The notes under the pieces were generated by a model. That model saw only the letters and a list, made by a program, of their open reading frames with translations. It ran no database searches and was not told where the DNA came from. The position numbers were made by a program, and so were the translations under genes. Positions 9,082 to 18,417 of a DNA stretch of 32,722 nucleotides are shown here, in pieces. Position 1 is the stretch's first letter; each line of letters starts with the position of its first letter. This DNA comes from Lentzea indica. Lineage in GTDB: Bacteria > Actinomycetota > Actinomycetes > Mycobacteriales > Pseudonocardiaceae. The stretch is from assembly GCF_012184385.1 (NCBI RefSeq), contig NZ_VSRL01000084.1, positions 1-32,722 on the forward strand, in the 5' to 3' direction.

Positions 9082-11409
9082 CTACGACCCAGACCCCACA
9101 ATGTGCCGCAACTGAGCCAACAATTCGCTACGAGAAGTAGAGCCCAACCGCTGCCGCATCCGAGCCATGTGATGCTCAACAGTCTTGGCGGAGATGAACA
9201 ACCGATCCCCGACCTGCTTGTAAGTCATTCCCTCCAACACAAGCTGAGCAACCTCCCGCTCCCGATCGCTCAACTTCCCGGCATCCTCAACCACAACCGG
9301 CGCATCACTCTCAGCGGACCGCCGAGCCGAAACCGGCCGCCCCTGCAACAACCGGGCACAGTCGAGCAACCGAACCATCGCCTGCCGATCAGACGTCCGA
9401 ATCGCCGCCTGCCCGGCCAACCGCGAGGCGTCCCACCACAACCCGACCGCGTGCAGGCTCCGAGCAGCCTCCTCGACGCGATCCGCGTCGACCTTCCCAG
9501 CGACGACATCCAGCCAGCACTCGGCGGCAGCAGAAACGATCGCGCAGTACCGGTTGCGCTCCCGGTTCAGAGCCAAGGCAGCCGCGTGCTCCTCGGCAGC
9601 AGCGGAGTTCTCGTCGATGATCGCCGCATGCAGCAGGCTCCAGTGCAGCTGCGTGGCCCACAACGGCGGATCCCCCAAGGCACGCAACAAAGCAGCGGCC
9701 TGCGCCAGGTGCGGCGCCAACCGGTCCTGATCACGCAACCGAGCCGCGGCGGCGGCGAACTCCCCCAACGGCAGCAGGCTGAACAGGTCCACCGGGTGCC
9801 GAAGCACGGCCTCGCAGGCCTGCTCCCAAGTCCGGCGCAAGGTGGCCAGGTCGCTGTTCCGCCGAGCCACGCCGACTTCCAGTGCCACAGCGAAGATCCA
9901 GTCACGGGGCTCGAACGCACCCCGGACGGACATCAGAGTCTCGCGAGCCACCGACAGGTTGCCGCGCAACATGTGCACCCAAGCCTGCAACAACCGGTGC
10001 CGCACCGACATCAGCACGCCGCCGGTCCCGGTCTCGACCGCACGGTCGAGCACCGACTCGGCCACGTTCGGTTCGCCACAGTGCACCGCGACCAGAGCAG
10101 CCAGAGCGCCCGGGCTGTCCGGCAGGAGAACAGCACCACCCGCGGGCTCCAGCATCGACGACGCACGGACCAAAGTGGACAGTGCGGCGGTCTCGGCACC
10201 GGAGACGGACTGACGAACACCCTGCAGCATCAACGAAGCCGCACCGCCGAGCATGGTCGGCGGCTGCGGAGGTGTCTCCTCGGACAGGTGCCCCGTGCCG
10301 ATCAGGCCGATCCCGGCGAACGCCGCCGCGTACGGAGTGGCGGCCCAGCGGAACAGCTCGGTGCTGCGAGCCAGCTGACCGCGGTGCGCCAGAGCAACGG
10401 CCGCGACCTCGGCGGCGGTCCGGCGGTGCGGGGTGTCGGAAGCGCTGATCACCTTGTCGGCGAGCCGCAGAGCGGCGTCCAGATCGCCCGCCATCGCCGA
10501 AGCGGTCGCCCACTGCGCGGCGGTCTCGGCGGACGGCGCACCGCCACCGGTCGAAGCCTTGAACAACCGGGCCGCCAGAGCGGGGTCGGCAGAAAGAGCT
10601 TCACGGGCGGCGGCCACGAACACCGGTCCGCCGATGCCGGTGTCCAGCAGTGGACGCACCAGGTCCAGCACAGGACCGCCGCGATCGAGCTGAAGCTGTG
10701 CGAGCTTCTGCCGCACCGCGATGCGGCGCTCGGCACGGGTCAACGCTCCCACCGCACGGTGAGCCAGCGGCAGCAAAGTGCCGTCCTCGGCGAGCAGGCC
10801 GGTGGCGCGGGCAGCCTCGATGATGTCGCTGACCTCGTCGAAGTCCTTGTCCAGCAACGCCGAGAGCAGGTCCAGGCGCTGTGCGGCGCCGGCTTCGGCT
10901 GCCAGCAGGAACTTCTGCAGGTCCGGGTCGATCCAGTCGAGCTCTGACCGGAAGGCGCTCAGCGCTTCGGCGGAAACCTCCGTCACAGCACCAAGACGCT
11001 CGACGAGAGCAGGCACGCCACCGGTCTGCGCGAAAACGAAGTCCACGACCGGTTTGGGCGCGTGCAGGAACTCGCGGACCTGCTCACGCGAGAACGGCGC
11101 CAGCGGCACGACCACCGCGCCGCGGGTCAGCTCGGCCAGCACCGCACGACGCGGCCACGGCCGGTAAGCCAGCACGAGCAGAGGCTCAGAAGCAAGCTCG
11201 CGCAACGACGAGTCGTCCAGCAGGTGCGCGTCGTCGACCACGCGCACGGCGGAGTTGGTGATCTCGCCCAGAAATGCTGTCTTGCCGTAACCACCAGGCG
11301 CCGCAACAACAACGCGCAGGCGGTCGCCTGAAGCAGCGTCGTTGATCCGGTCGAGGACACCTCGGACGGAGGGGTCCAGCACCAACCTGGCTCGTGTGGT
11401 CACGCTCAA
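9082..11409 (-). CDS. STAND/LuxR-family transcriptional regulator (IniR-like)
   Basis: 775-residue regulator: N-terminal P-loop ATPase (Walker A APGGYGKT at 37-44, Walker B VRVVDDAH near 55-62), a long alpha-helical, TPR-like middle rich in Ala/Leu/Arg, and a C-terminal LuxR helix-turn-helix (KLSDREREVAQLVLEGMTY near 712, then KTVEHHMARMRQRLG). Architecture matches large LAL/STAND regulators that oligomerise on ATP and effector binding. It sits next to an iniBAC-type operon; in Mycobacterium tuberculosis a LuxR-type regulator (Rv0339c, IniR) holds the comparable position. Control of the divergent iniBAC genes is therefore inferred. Start is TTG 11409, overlapping the stop of the upstream Hsp70-like gene (translational coupling), or GTG 11403. 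The frame is intact. Confidence 0.88.
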   Translation of the reverse strand: MSVTTRARLVLDPSVRGVLDRINDAASGDRLRVVVAAPGGYGKTAFLGEITNSAVRVVDDAHLLDDSSLRELASEPLLVLAYRPWPRRAVLAELTRGAVVVPLAPFSREQVREFLHAPKPVVDFVFAQTGGVPALVERLGAVTEVSAEALSAFRSELDWIDPDLQKFLLAAEAGAAQRLDLLSALLDKDFDEVSDIIEAARATGLLAEDGTLLPLAHRAVGALTRAERRIAVRQKLAQLQLDRGGPVLDLVRPLLDTGIGGPVFVAAAREALSADPALAARLFKASTGGGAPSAETAAQWATASAMAGDLDAALRLADKVISASDTPHRRTAAEVAAVALAHRGQLARSTELFRWAATPYAAAFAGIGLIGTGHLSEETPPQPPTMLGGAASLMLQGVRQSVSGAETAALSTLVRASSMLEPAGGAVLLPDSPGALAALVAVHCGEPNVAESVLDRAVETGTGGVLMSVRHRLLQAWVHMLRGNLSVARETLMSVRGAFEPRDWIFAVALEVGVARRNSDLATLRRTWEQACEAVLRHPVDLFSLLPLGEFAAAAARLRDQDRLAPHLAQAAALLRALGDPPLWATQLHWSLLHAAIIDENSAAAEEHAAALALNRERNRYCAIVSAAAECWLDVVAGKVDADRVEEAARSLHAVGLWWDASRLAGQAAIRTSDRQAMVRLLDCARLLQGRPVSARRSAESDAPVVVEDAGKLSDREREVAQLVLEGMTYKQVGDRLFISAKTVEHHMARMRQRLGSTSRSELLAQLRHIVGSGS

Positions 11410-12618
11410 CGGCTGTCCTCATCATCGAGTCGGGAGTCGGATCGGGAGCTGGACCGGCGTCCAGCGGGCTTCAGCGCGCTCTTCACGCGCTTCACCCGGC
11501 GCGGTGGCAGCTCCAGCGGGGAAACGTCCACCGGCGGGCGGGGAGGTGGAGCGGTGAACTCTTCGTCGTCGGGGCCGGTGATCTCGCCGACCGGGAACCG
11601 CAACGACGCTTCGCGGGTGTGCACCAGGACCGAGGTCTCGAGCGGCTCCGGCTCGGCTTCCGGCCCCATCAGGACCAGACGGGCGGCGACCGCCAGTCCT
11701 TTGGCGACCGAGTGCTCGGGGGCGCCTCGGCCAGCACCCGGCAGTCGACGGAAGCGGACAACGCGTCGCCGATCGCCGGCATCCGGCAGCCACCGCCGAC
11801 GAGCAGCACCGCGTCGGGCTGCACGGTCCCCAACGCGCGAACGAACGTGGAGACCAGGTGGTCGATGGACGGCCGGATCTCCTCGACGAACTCGTCGCGG
11901 CCGACCTCGACCCCGCTGATCACCGCGGAAGGACCGAACGCCCGCTTCGCCGCCTCGCACTCGGCGACCGACACGAGCCCGTCCTTGCCGAGCCGACCAC
12001 GCACCAGAGCGGCCAGCAGGTCGTCGAAGTCGGCACCGGTGTGGTGATCGACGCCATCGACGTGGTTGACCAGCTCGAACGTCCTGCTCTGCGAACGCTT
12101 CACGACGGACCCGGAGAACGCGTGGCTGCCCAGCGAGAACACCGCCAACGACGAGCCGGGCAGCACACGGGAGCGCACGGCGTGGTTCTCGGCGGCCGCG
12201 AACGGCTCCGGAACGAGCGTCACGTCGTGGACCCCGACCTGCCGCAACGCCGCGTAGAGCTGTCCGCGGCGATAGGGGCCCCACCCGGCCGGTGGCTCAC
12301 GGCCACGTGACGGGGCTGTTCACCCTCTCGGGCGACCACCTCGCCGATGACCCACATGATCAGCAACGCGGTGAGCTCTTCTGCCGGGCACGTCTCCGGA
12401 CCCAGGGAAAACGGGACCGCGTCGCCGATCCTGCGGGCGAAACCGGTGGCCGTCCAGCCCGGTGTGCCGAACTCGCCGACCGAGAACGTCCCCGCGTCCG
12501 TGAGCTGCAGAAACGACGGCACGACCAGGGCGATCTCAGCATCCCGGGCACCATCGAGACGGCACACGGCAGCAGTCGTGCGGGTGGTCCCGACATCGAC
12601 TCCGAGTACGTACGCCAA
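11406..12618 (-). CDS. Hsp70-like ATPase, nucleotide-binding domain only (frame broken twice as given)
   Basis: Begins LGVDVGTTRTTAAV (phosphate-1 loop of the actin/Hsp70 fold), continues with RHVAVSH, LVPEPFAAAENHAV (phosphate-2/connect region) and VLLVGGGCRMPAIGDAL (adenosine motif), then a charged, proline-rich tail. One base is missing near 12291 (after VAVSH the protein continues PAGWGPYRRGQLYAALRQ in the next frame) and one near 11720, in a G-run that reads as C5 on the coding strand (after AEAPP it continues EHSVAKGLAVAARL). Restored, it is 404 residues and lacks the Hsp70 substrate-binding domain. TTG start at 12618 follows GGGAAGAG. It overlaps the regulator gene downstream and diverges from iniB. 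It may sense or modulate the ini response; this is inference. Confidence 0.82.
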
Positions 12619-12696
12619 GTCTCTTCCCTCACCTGTTCGCAGTAGCGACCAGTACCTACACGGGTGAACAGGAGACGCTCAAGCACGACCCCTAAG

Positions 12697-12769
12697 CCCC
12701 TAGGGGGTCAACGAGCGTCACCCCATTGGGGAACGGGGATTGACTGGGAGTGATCCCCGATGTTGGGGA
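12697..12769. promoter_or_regulatory. Cluster of CCCC/GGGG palindromes between the Hsp70-like and iniB genes
   Basis: CCCCTAGGGG (12697-12706) is a perfect 10-bp palindrome. CCCC-ATT-GGGG lies at 12721-12731, GGGGAT/ATCCCC at 12735-12740 and 12753-12758, and TCCCC-N6-GGGGA at 12754-12769; a further ACCCC half-site is near 12798. All lie in the 219-bp divergent intergenic region, so they are good candidates for operators of the neighbouring LuxR-type regulator. No consensus is known to me, so the link is inferred. Confidence 0.5.
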
Positions 12770-12837
12770 TGTGCCCGCTCTCATAGCTTTTGGCCACACC
12801 CCAATTGCCACGTCCCGCAACACAGGAGTTCCTTCAG

Positions 12838-13739
12838 ATGATCCAGCCCAGCACGCTCCACGACTTCGTGCTCAACCTGCTCAGCGACCCGTCCCTCAAG
12901 GCCGCGTTCGCCGCCGATGCTCAGGGCACGCTGGAGCAGGCTGGGCTGGCCGACATCACCGCGGTGGACGTGCAGGAGGTCATCCCGCTGGTCCTCGACC
13001 TGGTCCCCGCCGTGGACGGTCTGCCCACCGTCGACGGTCTCGACCTGGCGCTGCCGACGGAAGACCTGCTCGCGGAGGGCCCGCTCGGCGCCATCAGCCA
13101 GCTGCAGGCGGTCGCGTCTCAGCTGACCTCGTCGGGCTTGAACCTCAGCGAGATCCACACTTCGTCCGCCAGCGTGCTCGCGGCTGACGAGAACGGCCTC
13201 AACCTGATCGCCGCCAACAACACCCTCGGTCAGTTCACCTCGACCAACCTTGGCCTCGGCGGCGACTTCTCCGCCGTCGGCGACGTGACCTCGGTCCTCG
13301 ACCAGACCGCGTCCCCGGTCACCGGCACCGCGCTCGACGTGGCCGACACCGCGACCTCGACCGTCGACGGCACGCTGGCGACCGCCACCTCGGCCGTTCC
13401 CGGTGCGACGGCCTCCTCGGCCAGCTGGGCGGCGTGGGCGGCCTGACCCACGACACGCTGGGCGTGCTCGGCGGCGCCGACGCCGGCCTGGGTGCCCTCA
13501 ACGTGACCGGCCTGACCAACATCGCCGACGGCAACATCGGCCTGCAGTCCCACGACACCGTCGGCCAGGTGACCAACACCGCGACCGGCGCCGTCGACAC
13601 CGTCACCGACGTGGCCCACACCGCGACCGGCCTGGTCGGCGACACCGCGGGTGTCGGCAACGTGGTCGGCAACGTCACCGGTGTCGCGGGTGACCTGCCG
13701 GTCGTCCACGACCTCGACCTGGGTGGCCTGCTCGGCTGA
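12838..13739 (+). CDS. iniB: IniB N-terminal domain protein, Ala/Gly/Thr/Val-rich repeat tail (frame broken once as given)
   Basis: The first 50 residues (starting MIQPSTLHDFVLNLLSDPSL) match the IniB N-terminal domain: a short helical head with LHDFVLNLLSDP and LEQAGLADITAVDVQE. The rest is low-complexity, rich in Val, Thr, Gly, Asp and Ala with D-T/T-G-type repeats, as in mycobacterial IniB, a cell-envelope-stress protein of unknown role. ATG 12838 has CAGGAG ten bases upstream. The frame breaks near 13409, where VPGA should continue DGLLGQLGGVGGLTHD; restoring one base gives 300 residues ending at 13739. There is no signal peptide or membrane segment. First gene of the iniBAC-type operon, divergent from the Hsp70-like and regulator genes. 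Confidence 0.82.
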
Positions 13740-13761
13740 GCTTTCTGACCCATCGCGGACC

Positions 13762-13784
13762 GCCCTGTCTCTCGCGGACAGGGC
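13762..13784. terminator. Hairpin between iniB and iniA
   Basis: GCCCTGTC (13762-13769) pairs with GACAGGGC (13777-13784) around a 7-base loop, 25 bases after the iniB stop. There is no U-run, so it may be a partial terminator or mRNA-stabilising stem that sets different levels of iniB versus iniA/iniC. Confidence 0.5.
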
Positions 13785-13890
13785 CGGTTCGGCGTCTCAG
13801 CAGGGAAAACCACGACCCGGTGAGAAACGTCACCGGCCCCTCCGAACAGCCCGGTCTCGTCCGAACGGAACCGGTCTTTCGTTCGAGACT

Positions 13891-13908
13891 TTCACCCAAG
13901 GGGGTGAA
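13891..13908. promoter_or_regulatory. Inverted repeat holding the iniA ribosome binding site
   Basis: TTCACCC (13891-13897) and GGGTGAA (13902-13908) pair around AAGG. The purine-rich AAGGGGGTG just upstream of ATG 13918 is in this stem, so pairing could mask the ribosome binding site. Alternatively it is a protein-binding palindrome. Confidence 0.35.
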
Positions 13909-13917
13909 CACGGCACT

Positions 13918-15737
13918 ATGAGTCAGGTGATGGCACCGCCCTGGCTCGACGTGCTCGACGAGACGATCGGGGCCTGCGTCACGCACCGGCGGCCTGATCT
14001 GGAGGCCCGGCTGCGCGAAAAGCGGGCACAGCAACTCGACCCCAAGTTGCGCGTTCTCGTCGTGGGCGAGTCCAAACAAGGCAAGAGCCAGCTCGTCAAC
14101 GCGTTGCTCAACGCCCCCGTCTGCGCGGTGGGTGACGACATCACGACGACTGTGCCCACCTTCGTCCAGCACGCCGACACCCCGTCGGCCGCGCTGGTCC
14201 GCAACGCGTCCGCACGCGGCTCGATCTTCCACACGCCGACCGAGCGCATCGCCGTCCCGATCGACCAGGTGACCAAGCAGGTCTCCACCGCTCACTCGCA
14301 GCACGTCGTGCGGGCCGAGATCGGCATCCCTCGCGCGTTGCTCGACAACGGCCTGGTCCTGATCGACACACCCGGCGTCGGCGACACCCGGTCCGCGCAC
14401 ACCGCCAGCACGTTCGCGACGCTGATGCAGGCCGACGCGGTGCTGATGGTCTCCGACGCGACCGGCGAGCTGACGTCGGCGGAAATGACGCTGCTCAAGA
14501 AGGTCATGGAGGCCTGCCCGAACGTCACGGTGGTCGTCACCAAGATCGACCTCGTGCCGAGCTGGCGCAACGTCGTGGAGCGCAACAAGGTGCTGCTCGC
14601 CCGCGCCGGCGTCCCCGCGAAGCTCATCCCGGTTTCCTCCGCCCTGCGACTGCGCGCGGCCAAGACCGGCGACCAGAGGCTCAACACCGAGTCCGGTTTC
14701 CCCGAGCTGCTGGCGTGCGTGCAACGGGACATCGTGGCGAGTGCCGACCTGCTGGCCCGCCGCGCCGTGGCCGTCGTCGCGTCGAGCGCGATCACCCAGC
14801 TGGTCACGCCGTTGCGCGAGGAGCTGACGGCCCACGACTCGTCGCGCACGGCCGCCACGATCTCGACGCTGCAGGAAGCCCAGCGACGCGTCGACGAGCT
14901 GCGCGCCGGTCCGCGCGCTGGCAGAACGTGCTCAACGACGAGATGGCCGACCTGATCTCCGACGTCGAGTACGACCTGCGCGACAGGACTCGCAAGATCC
15001 TGCGCGAGGTCGACAAGACCTACGACGAGGCCGACCCCGCGATCGGCTGGGACAAGTTCGAGCAGTGGCTCGAGGACAACCTCAACGAGGCCGCCACCAC
15101 GAACTTCGCCTGGCTGATGGAACGCGCGGAGTGGGTGGCCGCGAAGGTCGCGAAGAACTTCCCCGTCTACCGCGAAGACCTGATCCCCGGTTCGGTGCTG
15201 CCTGACGACCTGCTGGAACCCGCCAGCAAACTGGAGAAGCCGAAGATCGAGCCGTTCTCGCTCCCCCAGAAGCTCTTCACCGGTCTGCGCGGCTCCTACG
15301 GCGGCGTGCTGATGTTCGGCCTGGTCACCTCGTTGGCAGGCATGCCACTGATCAACGTGATCTCGCTCGGCGCCGGTGCCCTGTTCGGTGGCAAGTCCAT
15401 CCTGGACGAGAGCGACCAACGGCTGAAGCGCCGCCAGGCCGCCGCGAAAGCCGCGGCGCAACGGCACGTCGACGACTTCTTCATGAAGTTCTCCAAGGAC
15501 GTCCGCGACTCCGGCCGGCACATCCAGCGCTCGCTGCGCAACCACTTCAGCACGCTGGCCGAGGAGCTGCAGGAGACGTTGCTGGAGTCGGCCCGCAGCG
15601 CCAAGCGCGCGGTGCAGGACGACCAGACCGAGCGCGAGCGCCGGATGCGAGAAGGCCGCAAGGAGCTGGACAAACTGATCACGCTCTACAAGCGGGTGCA
15701 GACACTCGGAGGTCCGGCGATGGAGCTCACCGCGTGA
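13918..15737 (+). CDS. iniA: IniA-like dynamin-family GTPase (frame broken once as given)
   Basis: Bacterial dynamin-like protein. G1 motif GESKQGKS (residues 50-57), a threonine-rich switch region (DDITTTVPT near 73-81), G3 DTPGVGD (150-156) and G4 TKID (208-211). A hydrophobic paddle near nucleotides 15295-15400 (YGGVLMFGLVTSLAGMPL) suits membrane insertion, and a long charged helical C-terminus follows. The frame breaks between about 14910 and 14932 (DELRAG... should continue QNVLNDEMADLISDVEYDL); one restored base gives 606 residues, close to mycobacterial IniA (about 640). Mycobacterial IniA is a membrane-remodelling dynamin-like protein induced by cell-wall inhibitors; the same role is inferred here. 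Stop overlaps the iniC GTG start. Confidence 0.88.
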
Positions 15738-17127
15738 CTTTGGACCGCGCCGTCTGGTCGATGCTGCAGGAAGCACTGGCCGTCTACCGCGACAGCCCGC
15801 GCGCCACGGCCTGGCTGCGTTCCCACGTCGACCGCTACACCGAGCCCGTGCGGATCGCGGTGGCCGGCCGCAGCAGGATCGGCAAGTCCACTGTGGTCAA
15901 CGCGCTGATCGGCGACGAGTTCGCGCCGCAGAGCTCGTTCGTCTGGTACCGGGGCGGGACCGAGGCACGCGCGCACGTGTTCTCCGGACCAGGCCGGCCG
16001 CACGAGGTCGCGGTGAGCAAACGGGGCAGCAGGCACCACGTCGAGATCGGCCAGTTCGACCGCGCCGACAGGGTGGTCGTCGAGTGGCCCTCGCGGACGT
16101 TGCGGGACATCGTGCTCATCGACACCCCGTCCGAGGCCACGCCGGAGCAGGTGCTCGGTGACGCGGACGCGTTGCTGTACCTGATGCGGCACGTGCAGGA
16201 CGACGACCTGAAGTTCCTGCAGGCCGCCAACGACCACCCGATCGCGCGAGTCGCCGCGGTGCACACGGTCGCGGTCCTCGCCCGTGCCGACGAGATCGGG
16301 GCCGGGCGGATCGACGCGCTGTCGTCGGCCAAGCAGATCGCCCGCCGCTACCGCCGCGATGTGGCCGTGCAACCGTTGTGCCAGAACGTCGTCTCGGTCG
16401 CGGGGTTGCTGGCGGTGGCCGCGAAGACGTTGCGGGAGGACGAGTTCCAGGCGTTGCGCGCGTTGGCTTCCCTCGGCCGCGAAGAGCTCGAGGACAACCT
16501 GCTGTCGGCGGACCGGTTCGTCGGCGAGCAGTTCCCGCTGGCCATGGAACCGGCCGTGCGGCAGGCGTTGCTCGAACGGTTCGGGATCTTCGGCGTCCGG
16601 CTGATCACCGCGTTGATCCGGCAGGGCTTCGACTCCCAGGTGAAGCTCACCGGTCAGCTGGTGCAGCGCAGCGGGCTCGGCGAGCTGCGCGACTCGATCG
16701 CGATCCACTTCACCGAGCGCCGCGAGATCCTCAAGGCGCGGTCCGCGTTGCTGGCCCTGGACGTGCTGTTCCGGATGGAACGCGGCAGAACGCCCGCAAA
16801 CTGATGACCGACCTGGAACGGGTCGTCGCCTCCGCGCACGACTTCCGCGAGCTGCGGCTGGTGGCCGCGTTGCAGGCAGGCCGCACGAAGCTGCCGGCCG
16901 AACTGCAGGCAGAAGCGCTGCGACTCGTCGGCGCGGAGGGCGCGGCCCCGTTGGCACGGCTGGGTTTCGAGTACGAGGCCGATTCGCGCGAACAGCGGGA
17001 GGCGTTGCTCGACGCGCTGGTGCGGTGGCAGGCGCAGGCCGCTGACGTGCACGCGCCGAATGATCATCGGAAGGCCGCCCAGATCGTCGTCCGCACCTGC
17101 GAAGGGCTCCTGGCGCAGTTCTCCTGA
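15734..17127 (+). CDS. iniC: IniC-like dynamin-family GTPase (frame broken once as given)
   Basis: Second dynamin-like GTPase of the operon. G1 AGRSRIGKST (residues 44-53), G3 DTPS (130-133), and a G4 position reading LARADE, so the usual (N/T)KxD is not kept. Helical C-terminal half without an obvious hydrophobic paddle. GTG start 15734 overlaps the iniA stop (GTGA), implying coupled translation and probably a paired IniA-IniC complex. The frame breaks near 16790: after FRMERG the protein should continue QNARKLMTDLERVVASAHDF in the next frame. One restored base gives 464 residues, against about 490 for mycobacterial IniC. Confidence 0.85.
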
Positions 17128-17133
17128 GGCACG

Positions 17134-18417
17134 ATGGGTGCCATGGAACTCGTGCGCTGGGGAGACGAGCACTTCGAGCACATGCTGCGCTGGGCATCGG
17201 ATCCGCGGATGACCGCGTACGTCGGCGACGGCAAGCCATGGACGCCGGAGTACGTGACCGAACGCCACGAGCAGGCGCTGCGGCACTGGGAGAAGCACGG
17301 CTTCGGCTTGTACGCGGTGTTCGAAAACGGCGTGGCCATCGGGCTGGCACAGATGCTCGAAGGAGGTGCGGGAGAGATCGAGATCGGCTACTGGGTGGAC
17401 CCCGGCCACTGGGGCCGCGGCGTCGCCACGAAGATCGCCGAGCAACTGCGGGACAAGGCGCTCACCATCGCCGACCGGGTCGTCGCCGGCCACCAGGCGG
17501 AGAACACCGCGTCCGGCCGGGTGCTCGAGAAGGCCGGGCTGACCTACTTCACCAGCAAGTACATGGGCGGAAGACTTCAGCACTGTTACGCGTTGCAGCG
17601 AGGTATGAGCGACACTGGGGTATTGCGCTACAGCGCGTTCACTAAGGATCCGGCAGGCGGCAACCCGGCGGGTGTGGTGCTCGACGCGACCGACCTGACC
17701 GACGACGAGATGCTCGCCATCGCCGCGAAGGTGGGCTACTCGGAGACGGCGTTCGTGTTTCCGCGGGACGAGCGCGAGTTCGACGTTCGCTACTTCAGCC
17801 CCAAGGCGGAGGTGCCGTTCTGCGGGCACGCCACGATCGCCACGTCCGTCGCGCTGGCCGAACGGATCGGCGACGGACAGCTGACGTTCCACACGCCGGC
17901 CGGTGAGATCACCATCGAGACCGCTGACGGCACAGCGACTTTGACGAGTGTGCCGACGAGCACGTCCGAGGCGGACCCGGATCTGGTCAAGCAGGCGCTG
18001 GAAGCGTTGCGGTACACCGAGATCGGCGACAAGCCCGTGCACGTCGGCTTCGGCGGGGCCCGCCACCTGTTGATCCCGATGAAGGACCGCGAGCAGCTCG
18101 CGAACCTCGACTACGACTTCGACGCGTTGCGCGACCTGATGCTGGCGCACGACCTCACGACCGTGCACCTGTGGTGGCGCGACGACGCAGGCCTCGTGCA
18201 CGCCCGCGACCCGTTCCCCGTCGGTGGCGTGGTGGAGGACGCGGCGACCGGAGCGGCCGCCGCCGCGTTCGGTGGCTACCTGCGCGACCTCGAAGGGCCG
18301 CAGCGGTTCGTCATCAGCCAGGGCGAGGACATGGGCAGGCCGTCACGGCTGGAAGTCGACGCCACCAGGGAAGACCGGCGCGTCACCGTGACGGGCGCTG
18401 CGGTCGTCATCCACTGA
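17134..18417 (+). CDS. GNAT acetyltransferase joined in frame to a PhzF-family protein
   Basis: One open frame encodes two complete proteins. Residues 1-157 are a RimJ/RimL-type GNAT domain (acetyl-CoA-binding region GYWVDPGHWGRGVATKIAEQL, then ENTASGRVLEKAGL). From residue 158 (ATG 17605, preceded by GCGAGG) comes a full-length 270-residue PhzF-fold protein: FTKDPAGGNPAGVVLDA at its start, YSETAFVFPR with the family catalytic Glu, EVPFCGHATIA, and VEDAATGAAAAAFGGYL. Both halves are the size of stand-alone proteins and the junction has its own RBS and ATGA, so the fusion may be an artefact of a lost base that removed the GNAT stop. If so, read 17134 to about 17608 and 17605-18417. Substrates are unknown. 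Confidence 0.82.
   Translation: MGAMELVRWGDEHFEHMLRWASDPRMTAYVGDGKPWTPEYVTERHEQALRHWEKHGFGLYAVFENGVAIGLAQMLEGGAGEIEIGYWVDPGHWGRGVATKIAEQLRDKALTIADRVVAGHQAENTASGRVLEKAGLTYFTSKYMGGRLQHCYALQRGMSDTGVLRYSAFTKDPAGGNPAGVVLDATDLTDDEMLAIAAKVGYSETAFVFPRDEREFDVRYFSPKAEVPFCGHATIATSVALAERIGDGQLTFHTPAGEITIETADGTATLTSVPTSTSEADPDLVKQALEALRYTEIGDKPVHVGFGGARHLLIPMKDREQLANLDYDFDALRDLMLAHDLTTVHLWWRDDAGLVHARDPFPVGGVVEDAATGAAAAAFGGYLRDLEGPQRFVISQGEDMGRPSRLEVDATREDRRVTVTGAAVVIH

Noticed and set aside
8629..10947. Long plus-strand open frame (772 codons) opposite the LuxR-type regulator
   Set aside because: Its protein is Pro/Arg/Gln/His-rich with no domain; the opposite strand encodes a clear STAND-LuxR protein. 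It is a GC-bias shadow.
4440..16795. Programmed ribosomal frameshifting as an explanation of the frame breaks
   Set aside because: No shared slippery heptamer plus downstream structure, many unrelated genes affected, and always the same one-base loss; a consensus error is simpler.
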